From Oceanobacter sp. 1_MG-2023 (GTDB lineage Bacteria; Pseudomonadota; Gammaproteobacteria; Pseudomonadales; Oceanobacteraceae): DNA of 64,000 bases. Below are positions 1 through 8,775 of this stretch, one piece after another. Position numbers and translations under genes: made by a program. The stretch covers positions 1-64,000 of the forward strand of contig NZ_JAUYWA010000005.1 in assembly GCF_030689025.1 (NCBI RefSeq), in the 5' to 3' direction. How positions within the stretch are numbered: position 1 is the stretch's first letter; each line of letters begins with the position of its first letter. Under the pieces are notes generated by a model, which was not told the DNA's origin, ran no database searches, and worked only from the letters and a program-made list of their open reading frames with translations.

Positions 1-16
1 CCCGTGGGGGTGTTTC

Positions 17-110
17 TCCCTGCCTGTTGCTGTTGCTCCCAGAACTCAGGTCGTCCCCACGCCCGTGGGGGTGTTTCTCCCTGCCTGTTGCTGTTGCTCC
101 CAGAACTCAG
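17..110 (+). repeat. Duplicated CRISPR spacer (spacers 1 and 2 identical)
   Basis: The spacer at 17-49 and the spacer at 78-110 are identical over all 33 bases. Both begin TCCCTGCCTG and end AGAACTCAG, and they are separated by one intact repeat. One spacer-repeat unit has therefore been duplicated. No other spacer pair in the array is identical by eye. Confidence 0.95.
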
Positions 111-1757
111 GTCGTCCCCACGCCCGTGGGGGTGTTTCCCTCACCCAGTAGTACCCGGCCTCTCTCATACAGTCGTCCCCACGCCCGTGGGGGTGTTTCT
201 ATTCCATGATTCGGCATTTTTCCCAAGACCACGTCGTCCCCACGCCCGTGGGGGTGTTTCTTACCGTGGAAGTGACTCGTACAGACTGGCAATGTCGTCC
301 CCACGCCCGTGGGGGTGTTTCTTACCCTGTGAGCGTCTGCGCGGCTCATCAGGTGTCGTCCCCACGCCCGTGGGGGTGTTTCCAGACAGGCGGTTGCAAA
401 GTTGGCAGTACCCAGGTCGTCCCCACGCCCGTGGGGGTGTTTCTCCTCAATCTCCTCCAGGGCTGATATTTTCTCAGTCGTCCCCACGCCCGTGGGGGTG
501 TTTCCATCCATTTCGTTGGTCATGTCGGACAGCCATGGTCGTCCCCACGCCCGTGGGGGTGTTTCTTATACCCTGATTGATCTCATATTTCGACTGAAGT
601 CGTCCCCACGCCCGTGGGGGTGTTTCTGAGCACATCAGAACAGATGGAAATCACGGACAGTCGTCCCCACGCCCGTGGGGGTGTTTCCAACCTATTCGCC
701 GACCTGATCGCCTCCGGTGCGTCGTCCCCACGCCCGTGGGGGTGTTTCCTCGTGCGCCTTGACTTGGGCGTCAAGCATCAAGTCGTCCCCACGCCCGTGG
801 GGGTGTTTCCAGATTCCAGAGTGTACCGCATCGGCATAATTCGTCGTCCCCACGCCCGTGGGGGTGTTTCTATAGGCAGTAGAGGCGCATCCGGTAATCA
901 CTTGTCGTCCCCACGCCCGTGGGGGTGTTTCTATGGTGGCTACTCTGGCGGCGTGAAAGTACCGGTCGTCCCCACGCCCGTGGGGGTGTTTCCCGGCCAG
1001 GCGGTGACGCCAGAGGAGCGCGCAGGTCGTCCCCACGCCCGTGGGGGTGTTTCCTACTGGCGCGGCGCGTGTGATTTCCAAGACGAGTCGTCCCCACGCC
1101 CGTGGGGGTGTTTCTCATTTACCCGCTCACCACCGCCAACCAGAAAAGTCGTCCCCACGCCCGTGGGGGTGTTTCTTTCCCGGTCGTCAATTTTGATGGT
1201 GTTGTTCAGTCGTCCCCACGCCCGTGGGGGTGTTTCCATAGATAGCCTGATTGCTGTCATGCCATACCCGTCGTCCCCACGCCCGTGGGGGTGTTTCTCT
1301 TGTACCTTTTTCATGTTATCAGCTCATGGAGTCGTCCCCACGCCCGTGGGGGTGTTTCCATTGATGCGCTTGACGTTATCCATCACAGACCGTCGTCCCC
1401 ACGCCCGTGGGGGTGTTTCCAGATCAGCATAAACATCACCGCCAATCGGTATGTCGTCCCCACGCCCGTGGGGGTGTTTCTTAACTTGGCCAGCTTTGGA
1501 GTTAGCAGATCAGGTCGTCCCCACGCCCGTGGGGGTGTTTCCGAACGATCGGTCGCCGCTACGATAGGCGCGGCGTCGTCCCCACGCCCGTGGGGGTGTT
1601 TCCCGCCAACTCTCAGGTTATTTGGCAGTTTAGTGGTCGTCCCCACGCCCGTGGGGGTGTTTCCATCGACTAAAGTGTGACGGGCGACTATCTTCAGTCG
1701 TCCCCACGCCCGTGGGGGTGTTTCTAGCTATGCACGCTGGCATCAGGCACGGTTTGT

Positions 1758-1774
1758 GTCGTCCCGGGTGTTGC
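1758..1774 (+). repeat. Degenerate terminal CRISPR repeat
   Basis: The sequence GTCGTCCC followed by GGGTGTTGC matches the first 8 and last 9 bases of the repeat with one substitution. The 11 bases between them, holding the loop and most of one stem arm, are missing. It sits at the exact 61-base phase after the repeat at 1697. A decayed last repeat is typical of the trailer end of an array. Confidence 0.9.
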
Positions 1775-1834
1775 CAATATACCAACCCTCTTGCCGTCAC
1801 CACACGGTTTGTCGCAGAGTAGCCAACCCATCCA

Positions 1835-3280
1835 TCACGACCGATGACTCAGCATGATATGGCGGGCCACGGAAAACTCTTCCAGTGCGCTGGCGGAGAG
1901 GTCTTTGCCATAACCGGAGCTTTTCAGGCCGCCGTGGGGCATTTCGCTGGGGAGTATAAAGTGGTTATTGATCCAGGTGGTGCCGTATTCGAGCTGACTG
2001 GCGGTGGCCATGGCGCGGCCGATATGCCCGGACCAGACCGATGAGGCCAGGGCGTATTCGGAATCGTTGGCCCAGTCGATGGCTTGTTGTGTGGTTGGGC
2101 AAGAGGTGACGGAGACCACTGGGCCGAAGACTTCCCGGCGGACTATTTCATCGTCGTGGCGAGCACCGGCCAGCAAGGTCGGCTGGTAATAAAAGCCGAG
2201 GCCTTCGGGTATCTGTCCACCTGCCAGCAGCTGGATATGGGGTTGTTCGAGCGCCCGTTCGACAAAACTGGCGACGCTGTTGCGCTGGCGCTGGCTGATC
2301 AGCGGGCCAAGATCATTGCAACGGTCGTCGGCCTGGTTAAAGGTCAGCGAGGCGACTTTCTCTGCCAGTGCTGCAATCAGCGGCTGATAAATACGGGCGT
2401 CAGCGTAAATATGGCAAGCGGCGGTGCAGTCTTGCCCGGCGTTGTAGTAGCCATAGCGCCCCACCCCTTCAACCACCGCATCGAGGTTGGCGTCTGCCAG
2501 TACAATCACCGGGGCTTTGCCGCCCAGTTCCAGATGCGTGCGTTTGATTGAGCGCCGCGCCGCCTGCAAGACTTTTTGTCCGGTAGAGATATCACCGGTC
2601 AGAGATACCATGCGGACATGTCGGTGGTTGATCAGCTGGCTGCCGACGCTGTCGCCGCGCCCCAACACTATATTGACGACACCGGGCGGCAGTACCGCAT
2701 CCAGAATATCGGCCAGAACCAGCGCCGTCAGTGGCGTTTGTTCCGACGGTTTGAATACCATGGTGTTGCCTGCGGCGATCACCGGGGCAATTTTCCAGGC
2801 GGCCATCATCAGCGGGTAGTTCCAGGGGGCGATGGCCGCCACCACACCAATCGGGTCACGGCGAATCATGCTGGTGTGGCCGGGCAGGTATTCACCGGCA
2901 GCCGGGGCGGACTGGCAACGTACCGCCGCGGCAAAAAAGCGGAACACATCGGCAGTGGCCAGTACGTCGTCTTCGGCCACCTGATGCAAGGGTTTGCCAC
3001 AATTCAGCGCTTCCAGTTGCACCAGTTCCGTGGCGCGGGCATCGATACCGGCGGCGATGGCCAGCAACATGGCCGCCCGTTCGCCGGGACTGGTCTGGCG
3101 CCATATCCTGGCGGCCTGACGGGCAGCGGCTACAGCAGCATCAACCTGCTCGGCAGATGCCTGTGGCAAGTTGATCAATAACTCACCGCTACGCGGGTTG
3201 ATGACGGCTTCAGCCTCTCCATCTCCGGCCATACGCTGGCCCTGTATCAGGATATTGGTCGGCAGCTTGTTGGCATTCAT
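1835..3280 (-). CDS. NAD-dependent aldehyde dehydrogenase, PatD-like (4-aminobutyraldehyde/betaine aldehyde type)
   Basis: This 481-residue ALDH has the typical landmarks in order: PWNYP (about residue 152), KPSEQTPLTAL, the general-base motif LELGGKAP and the nucleophile segment [10 protein letters not shown]. It is close in sequence to the PatD encoded at 8776, and both share [13 protein letters not shown] and SMIRRDP segments, so the likely substrates are omega-aminoaldehydes such as 4-aminobutyraldehyde. It lies 21 bases downstream of the LysR gene on the same strand, so the two probably form an operon divergent from ydcSTUV-patD. The precise substrate is not fixed by sequence; betaine aldehyde or 3-aminopropionaldehyde are alternatives. 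The stop is about 60 bases from the CRISPR terminal repeat on the other side. Confidence 0.88.
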   Translation of the reverse strand: MNANKLPTNILIQGQRMAGDGEAEAVINPRSGELLINLPQASAEQVDAAVAAARQAARIWRQTSPGERAAMLLAIAAGIDARATELVQLEALNCGKPLHQVAEDDVLATADVFRFFAAAVRCQSAPAAGEYLPGHTSMIRRDPIGVVAAIAPWNYPLMMAAWKIAPVIAAGNTMVFKPSEQTPLTALVLADILDAVLPPGVVNIVLGRGDSVGSQLINHRHVRMVSLTGDISTGQKVLQAARRSIKRTHLELGGKAPVIVLADANLDAVVEGVGRYGYYNAGQDCTAACHIYADARIYQPLIAALAEKVASLTFNQADDRCNDLGPLISQRQRNSVASFVERALEQPHIQLLAGGQIPEGLGFYYQPTLLAGARHDDEIVRREVFGPVVSVTSCPTTQQAIDWANDSEYALASSVWSGHIGRAMATASQLEYGTTWINNHFILPSEMPHGGLKSSGYGKDLSASALEEFSVARHIMLSHRS

Positions 3281-3301
3281 GGCTTCTCTCCCGGCTGGTC
3301 G

Positions 3302-4219
3302 TCAGCTGTTGGCGTGGTTATGGCGTACCGGCAGGGATTCCCGGGCCACTGGCAGGAACAGGTCAATCAGTGGATTACGGGCACCTCCGCGCCGCCAGGC
3401 CAGTCCGATATCGAGGGTTTCTGATACTTCGGTGATACGACGGGCCTCGACGGTATCACCTTCGACTGACCACGGCCGGTAGGTCATATCAGGCATCAGC
3501 GCCACTCCCATACCCGCAGATACCAGACTGCGCACCGCTTCTACCGAGGCGCTGCGCAGGCTGACGGTGGGCTTGCTGTCGGCCTGCGCCCAGAGGTTAC
3601 GAATACGTTGTTCCATCTCATCGACGTTAAGCAGAATCAGCGGCTCATGCAGTAAATCCTTGAAGCCAATACTGTCGAGCTGCAGCAGTTCGTGATCGGG
3701 TGGTAACCAGAGACGGTAATGGGAAAAGGTCAGTACTTCGGTATTCAGGGCGCTGAGGTATTTGAGATTCGACAGGATCAACACCCCGACATCGATCTCA
3801 CCACTGACTAACAGATGCTCGATATAGTCCCGGTCATCTTCAACCACCCGTAACTTGACGCGGTGATAAATGCGCTGGAAACGCGCCAGCAGATCAGCCA
3901 GATAATATCCGGCAACCAGACTGGTCACGCCGATGGTCAATTCACCGGTTACGGTTTCGGTACTTTGTTGCAGGCTGCGCCGGGCGTTGTCTACCGATGC
4001 CAGCACCAGATGTGCCTGACGCAAAAACTGGTGGCCCTGGTGCGTCAGCTCCATGCCCTTGGCGTGCCGACTAAACAGGGTGACGCCGAGGTCATCTTCC
4101 AGCTGTTTGATGGCGGTGGTGAGGGTCGACTGGGAAATCGGCACCGCCTGGGCCGCCGCCGATACCGACCCGGTTTCGGCAATGGCTATAAAGTATCGGA
4201 TCTGGCGCAGGCTCATCAT
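3302..4219 (-). CDS. LysR-family transcriptional regulator
   Basis: The N-terminus (MSLRQIRYFIAIAETGSVS) is a canonical LysR winged-helix DNA-binding domain, followed by an effector-binding domain with VAGYYLADLLARFQ and ending near residue 305. The frame is open from a TTG at 4252, but the paired ATG codons at 4219 and 4216 place the conserved LRQIRYF motif at the usual distance, so I chose 4219. The gene is co-directional with the aldehyde dehydrogenase at 1835 and divergent from the putrescine transporter operon at 4652. This is the standard arrangement for a LysR protein controlling its divergent neighbour. The effector is unknown; a polyamine or its aldehyde is a guess from context. Confidence 0.9.
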   Translation of the reverse strand: MMSLRQIRYFIAIAETGSVSAAAQAVPISQSTLTTAIKQLEDDLGVTLFSRHAKGMELTHQGHQFLRQAHLVLASVDNARRSLQQSTETVTGELTIGVTSLVAGYYLADLLARFQRIYHRVKLRVVEDDRDYIEHLLVSGEIDVGVLILSNLKYLSALNTEVLTFSHYRLWLPPDHELLQLDSIGFKDLLHEPLILLNVDEMEQRIRNLWAQADSKPTVSLRSASVEAVRSLVSAGMGVALMPDMTYRPWSVEGDTVEARRITEVSETLDIGLAWRRGGARNPLIDLFLPVARESLPVRHNHANS

Positions 4220-4651
4220 GGTAAAACAGGTGCTCCGCGAGGTGTTGTCCAAGGGCGGTCATGGTTGTGTTGGGCATATTTTCTGTACATGTCTTCCTGG
4301 CATATATTCATTGTTAGCAATGTCACTCACACCCGCGGTAGCTGCCGGGTCCTGATGGCGGTGACTAACGTCCGTCCGTCATCTGCGCCAGACAAGGGTT
4401 TTCCTGTAAATACCGGGGCTTACGCCAGTATTAACAATCTGTTTTGGATATACCACTGCTAAGTTTTTCGTAGCTATCGTTTTTTCAGAAGGCTTCTTTC
4501 TTAATTAACAATTGGAGCCAGATAAACCCCTCGCTTTAGCCTGAGGCTCTCGTTGCATCCCGTTCCACAGCTTCCGCCATCCGTAGCGGCGCTCGGGACA
4601 CGACGCTAAACCGGCGCAAGCCTTCCATACGTTCAGGCAGAGGAAAACCCC
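4220..4651. promoter_or_regulatory. Divergent intergenic region, LysR gene / ydcS
   Basis: No convincing gene is present in these 430 bases between two divergent genes. An inverted repeat CATTG-TTAG-CAATG at 4309-4322 is a weak candidate for a LysR-type site. An AGAGGA ribosome-binding site precedes the ydcS ATG. No promoter can be assigned with confidence. Confidence 0.4.
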
Positions 4652-5785
4652 ATGGCAACACGTCATCTGATACTCAGCACCTTGTTGGCTGGCAGCGCAC
4701 TGACTGCGCTGGCTGGCTCCCAGGGAGAAGGCCGCGTCGATATTATCGCCTGGCCCGGCTACATTGAACGCGGCGATACCGACCCCGCCTATGACTGGGT
4801 CAGCGGCTTTGAGCAGTCCACCGGTTGTTCCGTCAATGTCAAAACCGCAGCGACCTCGGACGAAATGGTCAGCCTGATGGCCAAGGGCGGTTACGATCTG
4901 GTAACGGCATCCGGTGATGCTTCGTTACGACTGATTTACGGCAAGCGGGTACAACCAATCGACACCGGCAAGATCAAGGCCTGGAGCAGTATCGACCCAC
5001 GGCTGCAAAACGCGCCCTGGTTTACCCTTGATGGCAAACACTACGGCGTGCCCTTCCAGTGGGGTCCCAACCTGATGATGTACAACACCGATGTATTCAA
5101 ACAGGCACCGGACAGCTGGAGTGTGGTGTTTGAAGCCACAACCCTGCCCGATGGCCAGTCCAACAAGGGTCGGGTGCAGGCCTATGACGGTGCCATCTAT
5201 CTGGCCGATGCCGCGCTGTACCTGAAGTCTGCCCGCCCGGAACTGGGTATCAAGGACCCGTACGAACTGAACGAAACCCAGTACAGCGCGGTACTGGAGC
5301 TATTACGCGCGCAACACAGCCTGATCCATCGTTACTGGCACGACTACAACGTGCAGATGAGCGATTTCAAGAACGAAGGCGTTGTGGCCTCCAGCAGCTG
5401 GCCTTTTATGGCCAATATCCTGATCGCAGAAGGTGCCCCGGTAGCCACGGCGTTTCCGCAGGAAGGGGTAACTGGCTGGGCTGACACCACTATGTTGGCT
5501 ACGGATGCGGCCCATCCGAACTGTGCTTACGAGTGGCTCAACTGGTCGATCACCCCCAAGTTGCAAGGTGACCTGGCGTCCTGGTTTGGTTCCGTTCCGG
5601 CAGTGCCCGCCGCCTGTGATAACAATGCACTGCTGGGTGCCGAAGGTTGCACAACCAATGGGATGGACAACTTCGACCAAGTGTTTTTCTGGAAAACGCC
5701 AACCTCCAACTGCAGCAGTCAGGGCAGCTGTGTTTCCTACAGCCGCTGGACCCGGGATTACATCGCCATTATGGGCGGCCGCTGA
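4652..5785 (+). CDS. ydcS: ABC transporter periplasmic binding protein, putrescine type (YdcS-like)
   Basis: This 377-residue protein begins with a signal peptide (MATRHLILSTLLAGSALTALA) and continues with a spermidine/putrescine-binding fold (VDIIAWPGYIERG, GVPFQWGPNLMMYN, SSSWPFMANILIAEG). Four cysteines lie in the C-terminal part, consistent with periplasmic disulfides. It is the first gene of a five-gene series whose order (binding protein, ATPase, two permeases, PatD-type dehydrogenase) is the same as E. coli ydcSTUV-patD. That order is the main reason for the name. Its role would be to capture putrescine or a related polyamine in the periplasm. An AGAGGA Shine-Dalgarno sequence supports the ATG. 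Confidence 0.88.
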   Translation: MATRHLILSTLLAGSALTALAGSQGEGRVDIIAWPGYIERGDTDPAYDWVSGFEQSTGCSVNVKTAATSDEMVSLMAKGGYDLVTASGDASLRLIYGKRVQPIDTGKIKAWSSIDPRLQNAPWFTLDGKHYGVPFQWGPNLMMYNTDVFKQAPDSWSVVFEATTLPDGQSNKGRVQAYDGAIYLADAALYLKSARPELGIKDPYELNETQYSAVLELLRAQHSLIHRYWHDYNVQMSDFKNEGVVASSSWPFMANILIAEGAPVATAFPQEGVTGWADTTMLATDAAHPNCAYEWLNWSITPKLQGDLASWFGSVPAVPAACDNNALLGAEGCTTNGMDNFDQVFFWKTPTSNCSSQGSCVSYSRWTRDYIAIMGGR

Positions 5786-5872
5786 GTCTGCGCAGTACAA
5801 GCGCCGTATGAATACAGGTTGACTGCCGGGCCTGCTGGCCCGGCAATGCGTTCACAGGACACGATATATTTT

Positions 5873-6922
5873 ATGAATACCGCTGTTGAGTTTTGCCAAA
5901 CCAGCCGCTGCTTCGGCGATGTCCGGGCAGTTGATCAGGTCTCGCTGAAAATTGCAGAAGGCGAGTTTTTTTCCATGCTGGGGCCTTCGGGTTCCGGCAA
6001 AACCACCTGCCTGCGGCTGATTGCCGGGTTCGAGCAACCGGACGATGGCCATGTCATCATTCATGGCCGCGACGCTACCGGGCTTCCGCCGTACCAGCGT
6101 AACGTCAATACGGTGTTTCAGGACTACGCCCTGTTTCCCCATATGAACGTGCTCGACAACATTGCCTATGGGCTGATGGTCAAGGGCGTCAATAAAAAAG
6201 AGCGCCAGCATCGCGCCGCCGAAGCGCTGGATATGGTGGCGCTGGGGCAGTATGGCCAACGCAAGCCGGCGCAACTGTCTGGTGGTCAGCGTCAGCGGAT
6301 TGCATTGGCCCGGGCATTGGTCAATCGCCCCAGGGTGCTGCTGCTGGACGAGCCGCTGGGGGCACTGGATCTGAAATTACGCGAGCAAATGCAAGGGGAA
6401 CTGAAACGGCTGCAGCGCCAGCTCGGTATCACTTTTGTGTTTGTTACCCACGACCAGACCGAGGCGCTGTCGATGTCGGATCGCGTGGCGGTGTTTAACC
6501 AGGGCCGGATTGAGCAACTGGATTCACCCCGCAACCTGTACAACCAGCCGCAAACGGCGTTTGTGGCCGGTTTTGTCGGTTCTTCCAATGTCTTGCACGG
6601 TGCACTGGCGCAGCAATTGTCGGGAAAATCCGCCGCGCTGGCGATTCGACCGGAATATATTTCGATCAGACACTCCGGCTCCGCTGTTCCATCGGACACG
6701 GCATCCACCGAGCTCATCAACCTGCCCGGGGTGATTAAAGACGTGCAATATCAGGGCTCAAACACCCGTATTGAAGTGGAGCTGGAACCCGGTGTCAGCA
6801 TCGCCGCCTCCGAGGCCAACAGCCTGTTGTCGAACCACACCGCACGGTTGCCGGGGCAATCGGTTCAGGTCAGCTGGAGCCGTCAGGCCATGGTGTCTTT
6901 GCGGGATAACGCGAGTGTCTGA
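5873..6922 (+). CDS. ydcT: Polyamine ABC transporter ATPase (YdcT/PotA-like)
   Basis: This is an ABC ATPase of about 349 residues with Walker A GPSGSGKTT, Q-loop FQDYALFPHM, signature LSGGQRQR, Walker B VLLLDEPLGALD and H-loop VTHDQTEAL. A C-terminal TOBE-like domain (AIRPEYISIR, VQYQGSNTRIEVEL) follows, as in PotA-type ATPases. The frame is open from 5819, but the ATG at 5873 gives the usual N-terminus for the family. It energises the permease pair encoded next. Its stop is one base from the ydcU ATG, indicating translational coupling. Confidence 0.93.
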   Translation: MNTAVEFCQTSRCFGDVRAVDQVSLKIAEGEFFSMLGPSGSGKTTCLRLIAGFEQPDDGHVIIHGRDATGLPPYQRNVNTVFQDYALFPHMNVLDNIAYGLMVKGVNKKERQHRAAEALDMVALGQYGQRKPAQLSGGQRQRIALARALVNRPRVLLLDEPLGALDLKLREQMQGELKRLQRQLGITFVFVTHDQTEALSMSDRVAVFNQGRIEQLDSPRNLYNQPQTAFVAGFVGSSNVLHGALAQQLSGKSAALAIRPEYISIRHSGSAVPSDTASTELINLPGVIKDVQYQGSNTRIEVELEPGVSIAASEANSLLSNHTARLPGQSVQVSWSRQAMVSLRDNASV

Positions 6923-6923
6923 C

Positions 6924-7892
6924 ATGACTTCAAGATCGTCACTGCCAGCGGCTGACAACAGCCCTGTTTTCACGCCGCCATCCGGGCTGCTGTATCGGGC
7001 GGCGGATCGGCTTTATCGTCGCCCCAATCTGCTGCTGGCCTTACTGCTGCTACCGCCGCTGCTGTGGTTTGGCTCGGTGTATATTGCCTCGCTGCTGGCG
7101 CTGTTATGGCAAGGGCTGTACACCTTCGACGACTTCACCATGCTGGTGAACCATACCCTGACGCTGGAAAACTATGCCCGGCTGTTTGATCCCGCCAACT
7201 TCGACATCATCCTGCGTACCCTGCTGATGGCTCTGGCGGTCTCGGCATTCAGTGCGATATTGGCTTTCCCGGTGGCGTATTATATGGCGCGTTACGCCAG
7301 TGGTCGTATCAAGGCCTTTTTCTATCTTGCCGTGATGCTGCCGATGTGGACCAGTTACATCGTCAAGGCTTATGCCTGGACGCTGCTGCTGGCACAGGAA
7401 GGGGTGTCGCAGTGGTTTGTTCATCTGCTCGGTCTGACACCGTTGCTGGATGCGCTACTGGCGCTTCCCGGTGTGGGAGGCAATACGCTATCGACTTCCA
7501 GTCTCGGGCGTTTTCTGGTGTTCACCTACATCTGGTTGCCTTTTATGATTCTGCCGATTCAGGCATCGCTGGAACGCCTGCCACCGTCGCTGTTGCAGGC
7601 CTCTTCCGACCTCGGCGCTACTCCGTTCAAAACCTTCCGCCACGTTATTCTGCCGTTGTCGGTCCCGGGGATTGCCGCCGGTTCCATCTTTACCTTTTCT
7701 CTGACTCTGGGGGATTACATTGTGCCGCAGCTGGTGGGACCGCCGGGCCTGTTCCTTGGCAGTATGGTGTACGTACAACAAGGGTCGATTGGCAACATGC
7801 CAATGGCCGCCGCGTTTACGCTGGTGCCGATTGTGCTGATTGCGATTTATCTGTCGATTGTGAAACGTATGGGAGCTTTTGATGCACTCTGA
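6924..7892 (+). CDS. ydcU: Polyamine ABC transporter permease (YdcU/PotB-like)
   Basis: This is a BinPDT-type inner-membrane permease of about 322 residues with an N-terminal extension, then several hydrophobic helices ([36 protein letters not shown]). The ATPase-coupling EAA-like loop reads [19 protein letters not shown]. The open frame extends upstream into ydcT, but the ATG at 6924, one base after the ydcT stop, is the natural start. It forms the transport channel with the YdcV-like protein, whose gene overlaps its end. Confidence 0.92.
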   Translation: MTSRSSLPAADNSPVFTPPSGLLYRAADRLYRRPNLLLALLLLPPLLWFGSVYIASLLALLWQGLYTFDDFTMLVNHTLTLENYARLFDPANFDIILRTLLMALAVSAFSAILAFPVAYYMARYASGRIKAFFYLAVMLPMWTSYIVKAYAWTLLLAQEGVSQWFVHLLGLTPLLDALLALPGVGGNTLSTSSLGRFLVFTYIWLPFMILPIQASLERLPPSLLQASSDLGATPFKTFRHVILPLSVPGIAAGSIFTFSLTLGDYIVPQLVGPPGLFLGSMVYVQQGSIGNMPMAAAFTLVPIVLIAIYLSIVKRMGAFDAL

Positions 7893-8691
7893 TCAACACG
7901 CCAGTGTGTGGCTGAAATGCGCCGCCTGGGGCGGTCTGGTGTTCCTGCACTTCCCCATTGTGATTATTGCGATGTATGCCTTTAACACCGAGGAGTCGGC
8001 TTTCAGCTTCCCACCCAAGGGATTTACCCTGCACTGGTTCAGCGTCGCTTTCGGACGGGCTGATGTGCTGGAGTCGATTGGCCTGTCGCTGAAAATTGCC
8101 AGCCTTGCCACTGCGATTGCCATGGTGCTGGGCACGCTGGCAGCGGCGGCCATGTATCGCCGTTCGTTTTTCGGTAAAGACAGCATCACCCTGATGTTGA
8201 TTCTGCCCATTGCCCTGCCCGGTATTATCACCGGTCTGGCACTGTTGCAGGCATTCCAGGCCATGGATATCCAGCCCGGTATCCTTACCATTGTTGTCGG
8301 CCATGCCACCTTTTGTGTGGTGATTGTTTACAACAATGTGGTGGCGCGTTTTCGGCGCACTTCCGGCAGCCTGATCGAAGCCTCGATGGATCTTGGCGCG
8401 GATGGCTGGCAGACCTTTCGCTATATCCTGTTGCCAAATCTGGGCACCGCCATGCTGGCCGGGGGCATGCTGGCGTTTGCGCTGTCGTTTGATGAACTGA
8501 TTGTTACCACCTTTACTGCCGGTCACGAAAAACCTCTGCCGATCTGGCTGCTGAACCAGCTGACCCGACCACGGGATGTGCCAGTCACCAACGTGGTTGC
8601 CCTGATGGTAATGCTCGCCACCATGGTGCCGGTTTTTCTGGCTTACCTCCTTACCAAGGGTGGCGATGACGTTGCCGGTAGCGGCAAATAA
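7882..8691 (+). CDS. ydcV: Polyamine ABC transporter permease (YdcV/PotC-like)
   Basis: This second permease subunit has about 269 residues, six predicted hydrophobic segments and an EAA loop ([19 protein letters not shown]). The ATG at 7882 has a GGGAG ribosome-binding site at good spacing and overlaps the end of ydcU by 11 bases. The TTG at 7879 is less likely. It completes the YdcSTUV-type importer and is followed 84 bases later by patD, as in E. coli. Confidence 0.92.
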   Translation: MHSDQHASVWLKCAAWGGLVFLHFPIVIIAMYAFNTEESAFSFPPKGFTLHWFSVAFGRADVLESIGLSLKIASLATAIAMVLGTLAAAAMYRRSFFGKDSITLMLILPIALPGIITGLALLQAFQAMDIQPGILTIVVGHATFCVVIVYNNVVARFRRTSGSLIEASMDLGADGWQTFRYILLPNLGTAMLAGGMLAFALSFDELIVTTFTAGHEKPLPIWLLNQLTRPRDVPVTNVVALMVMLATMVPVFLAYLLTKGGDDVAGSGK

Positions 8692-8775
8692 CGAGGCAAT
8701 CTTTCATGAGCACTGACCTATCCACTTTATCTGACACCTGTCCGACCTATCGTCTGAACCAAGAGGCCCACTACC

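Larger units (their letters stand above)
1..1774 (+). CRISPR. Type I-E CRISPR array, leader-distal part, 29 spacers
   Basis: The window opens inside a repeat (1-16). Twenty-eight complete 28-base repeats follow at exact 61-base steps from 50 to 1697, then a degenerate one at 1758. The repeat starts GTCGTCCCCACG, has loop CCC, and ends CGTGGGGGTGTTTC; the CCCCACG/CGTGGGG arms form the stem. No complete repeat varies. Every spacer is 33 bases under this definition. The first spacer base is always C or T, so the better reading is a 29-base repeat ending in Y plus a 32-base spacer, the usual I-E geometry. The repeat resembles the V. cholerae classical I-E repeat (from memory). The decayed repeat on the right implies that the leader and cas genes lie beyond the left edge and that the array is transcribed rightward. 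The subtype is inferred from repeat and spacing alone. Confidence 0.97.

Noticed and set aside
4..1680. Several open reading frames of 60 to 270 residues on both strands across the first 1.7 kb
   Set aside because: They translate the CRISPR repeats periodically and are a by-product of the 61-base periodicity; they have no protein features.
17..1757. Self-targeting spacers matching genes in this window
   Set aside because: No clear match was noticed by eye. An exact search of all spacers against the genome and against phage sequences would settle this.
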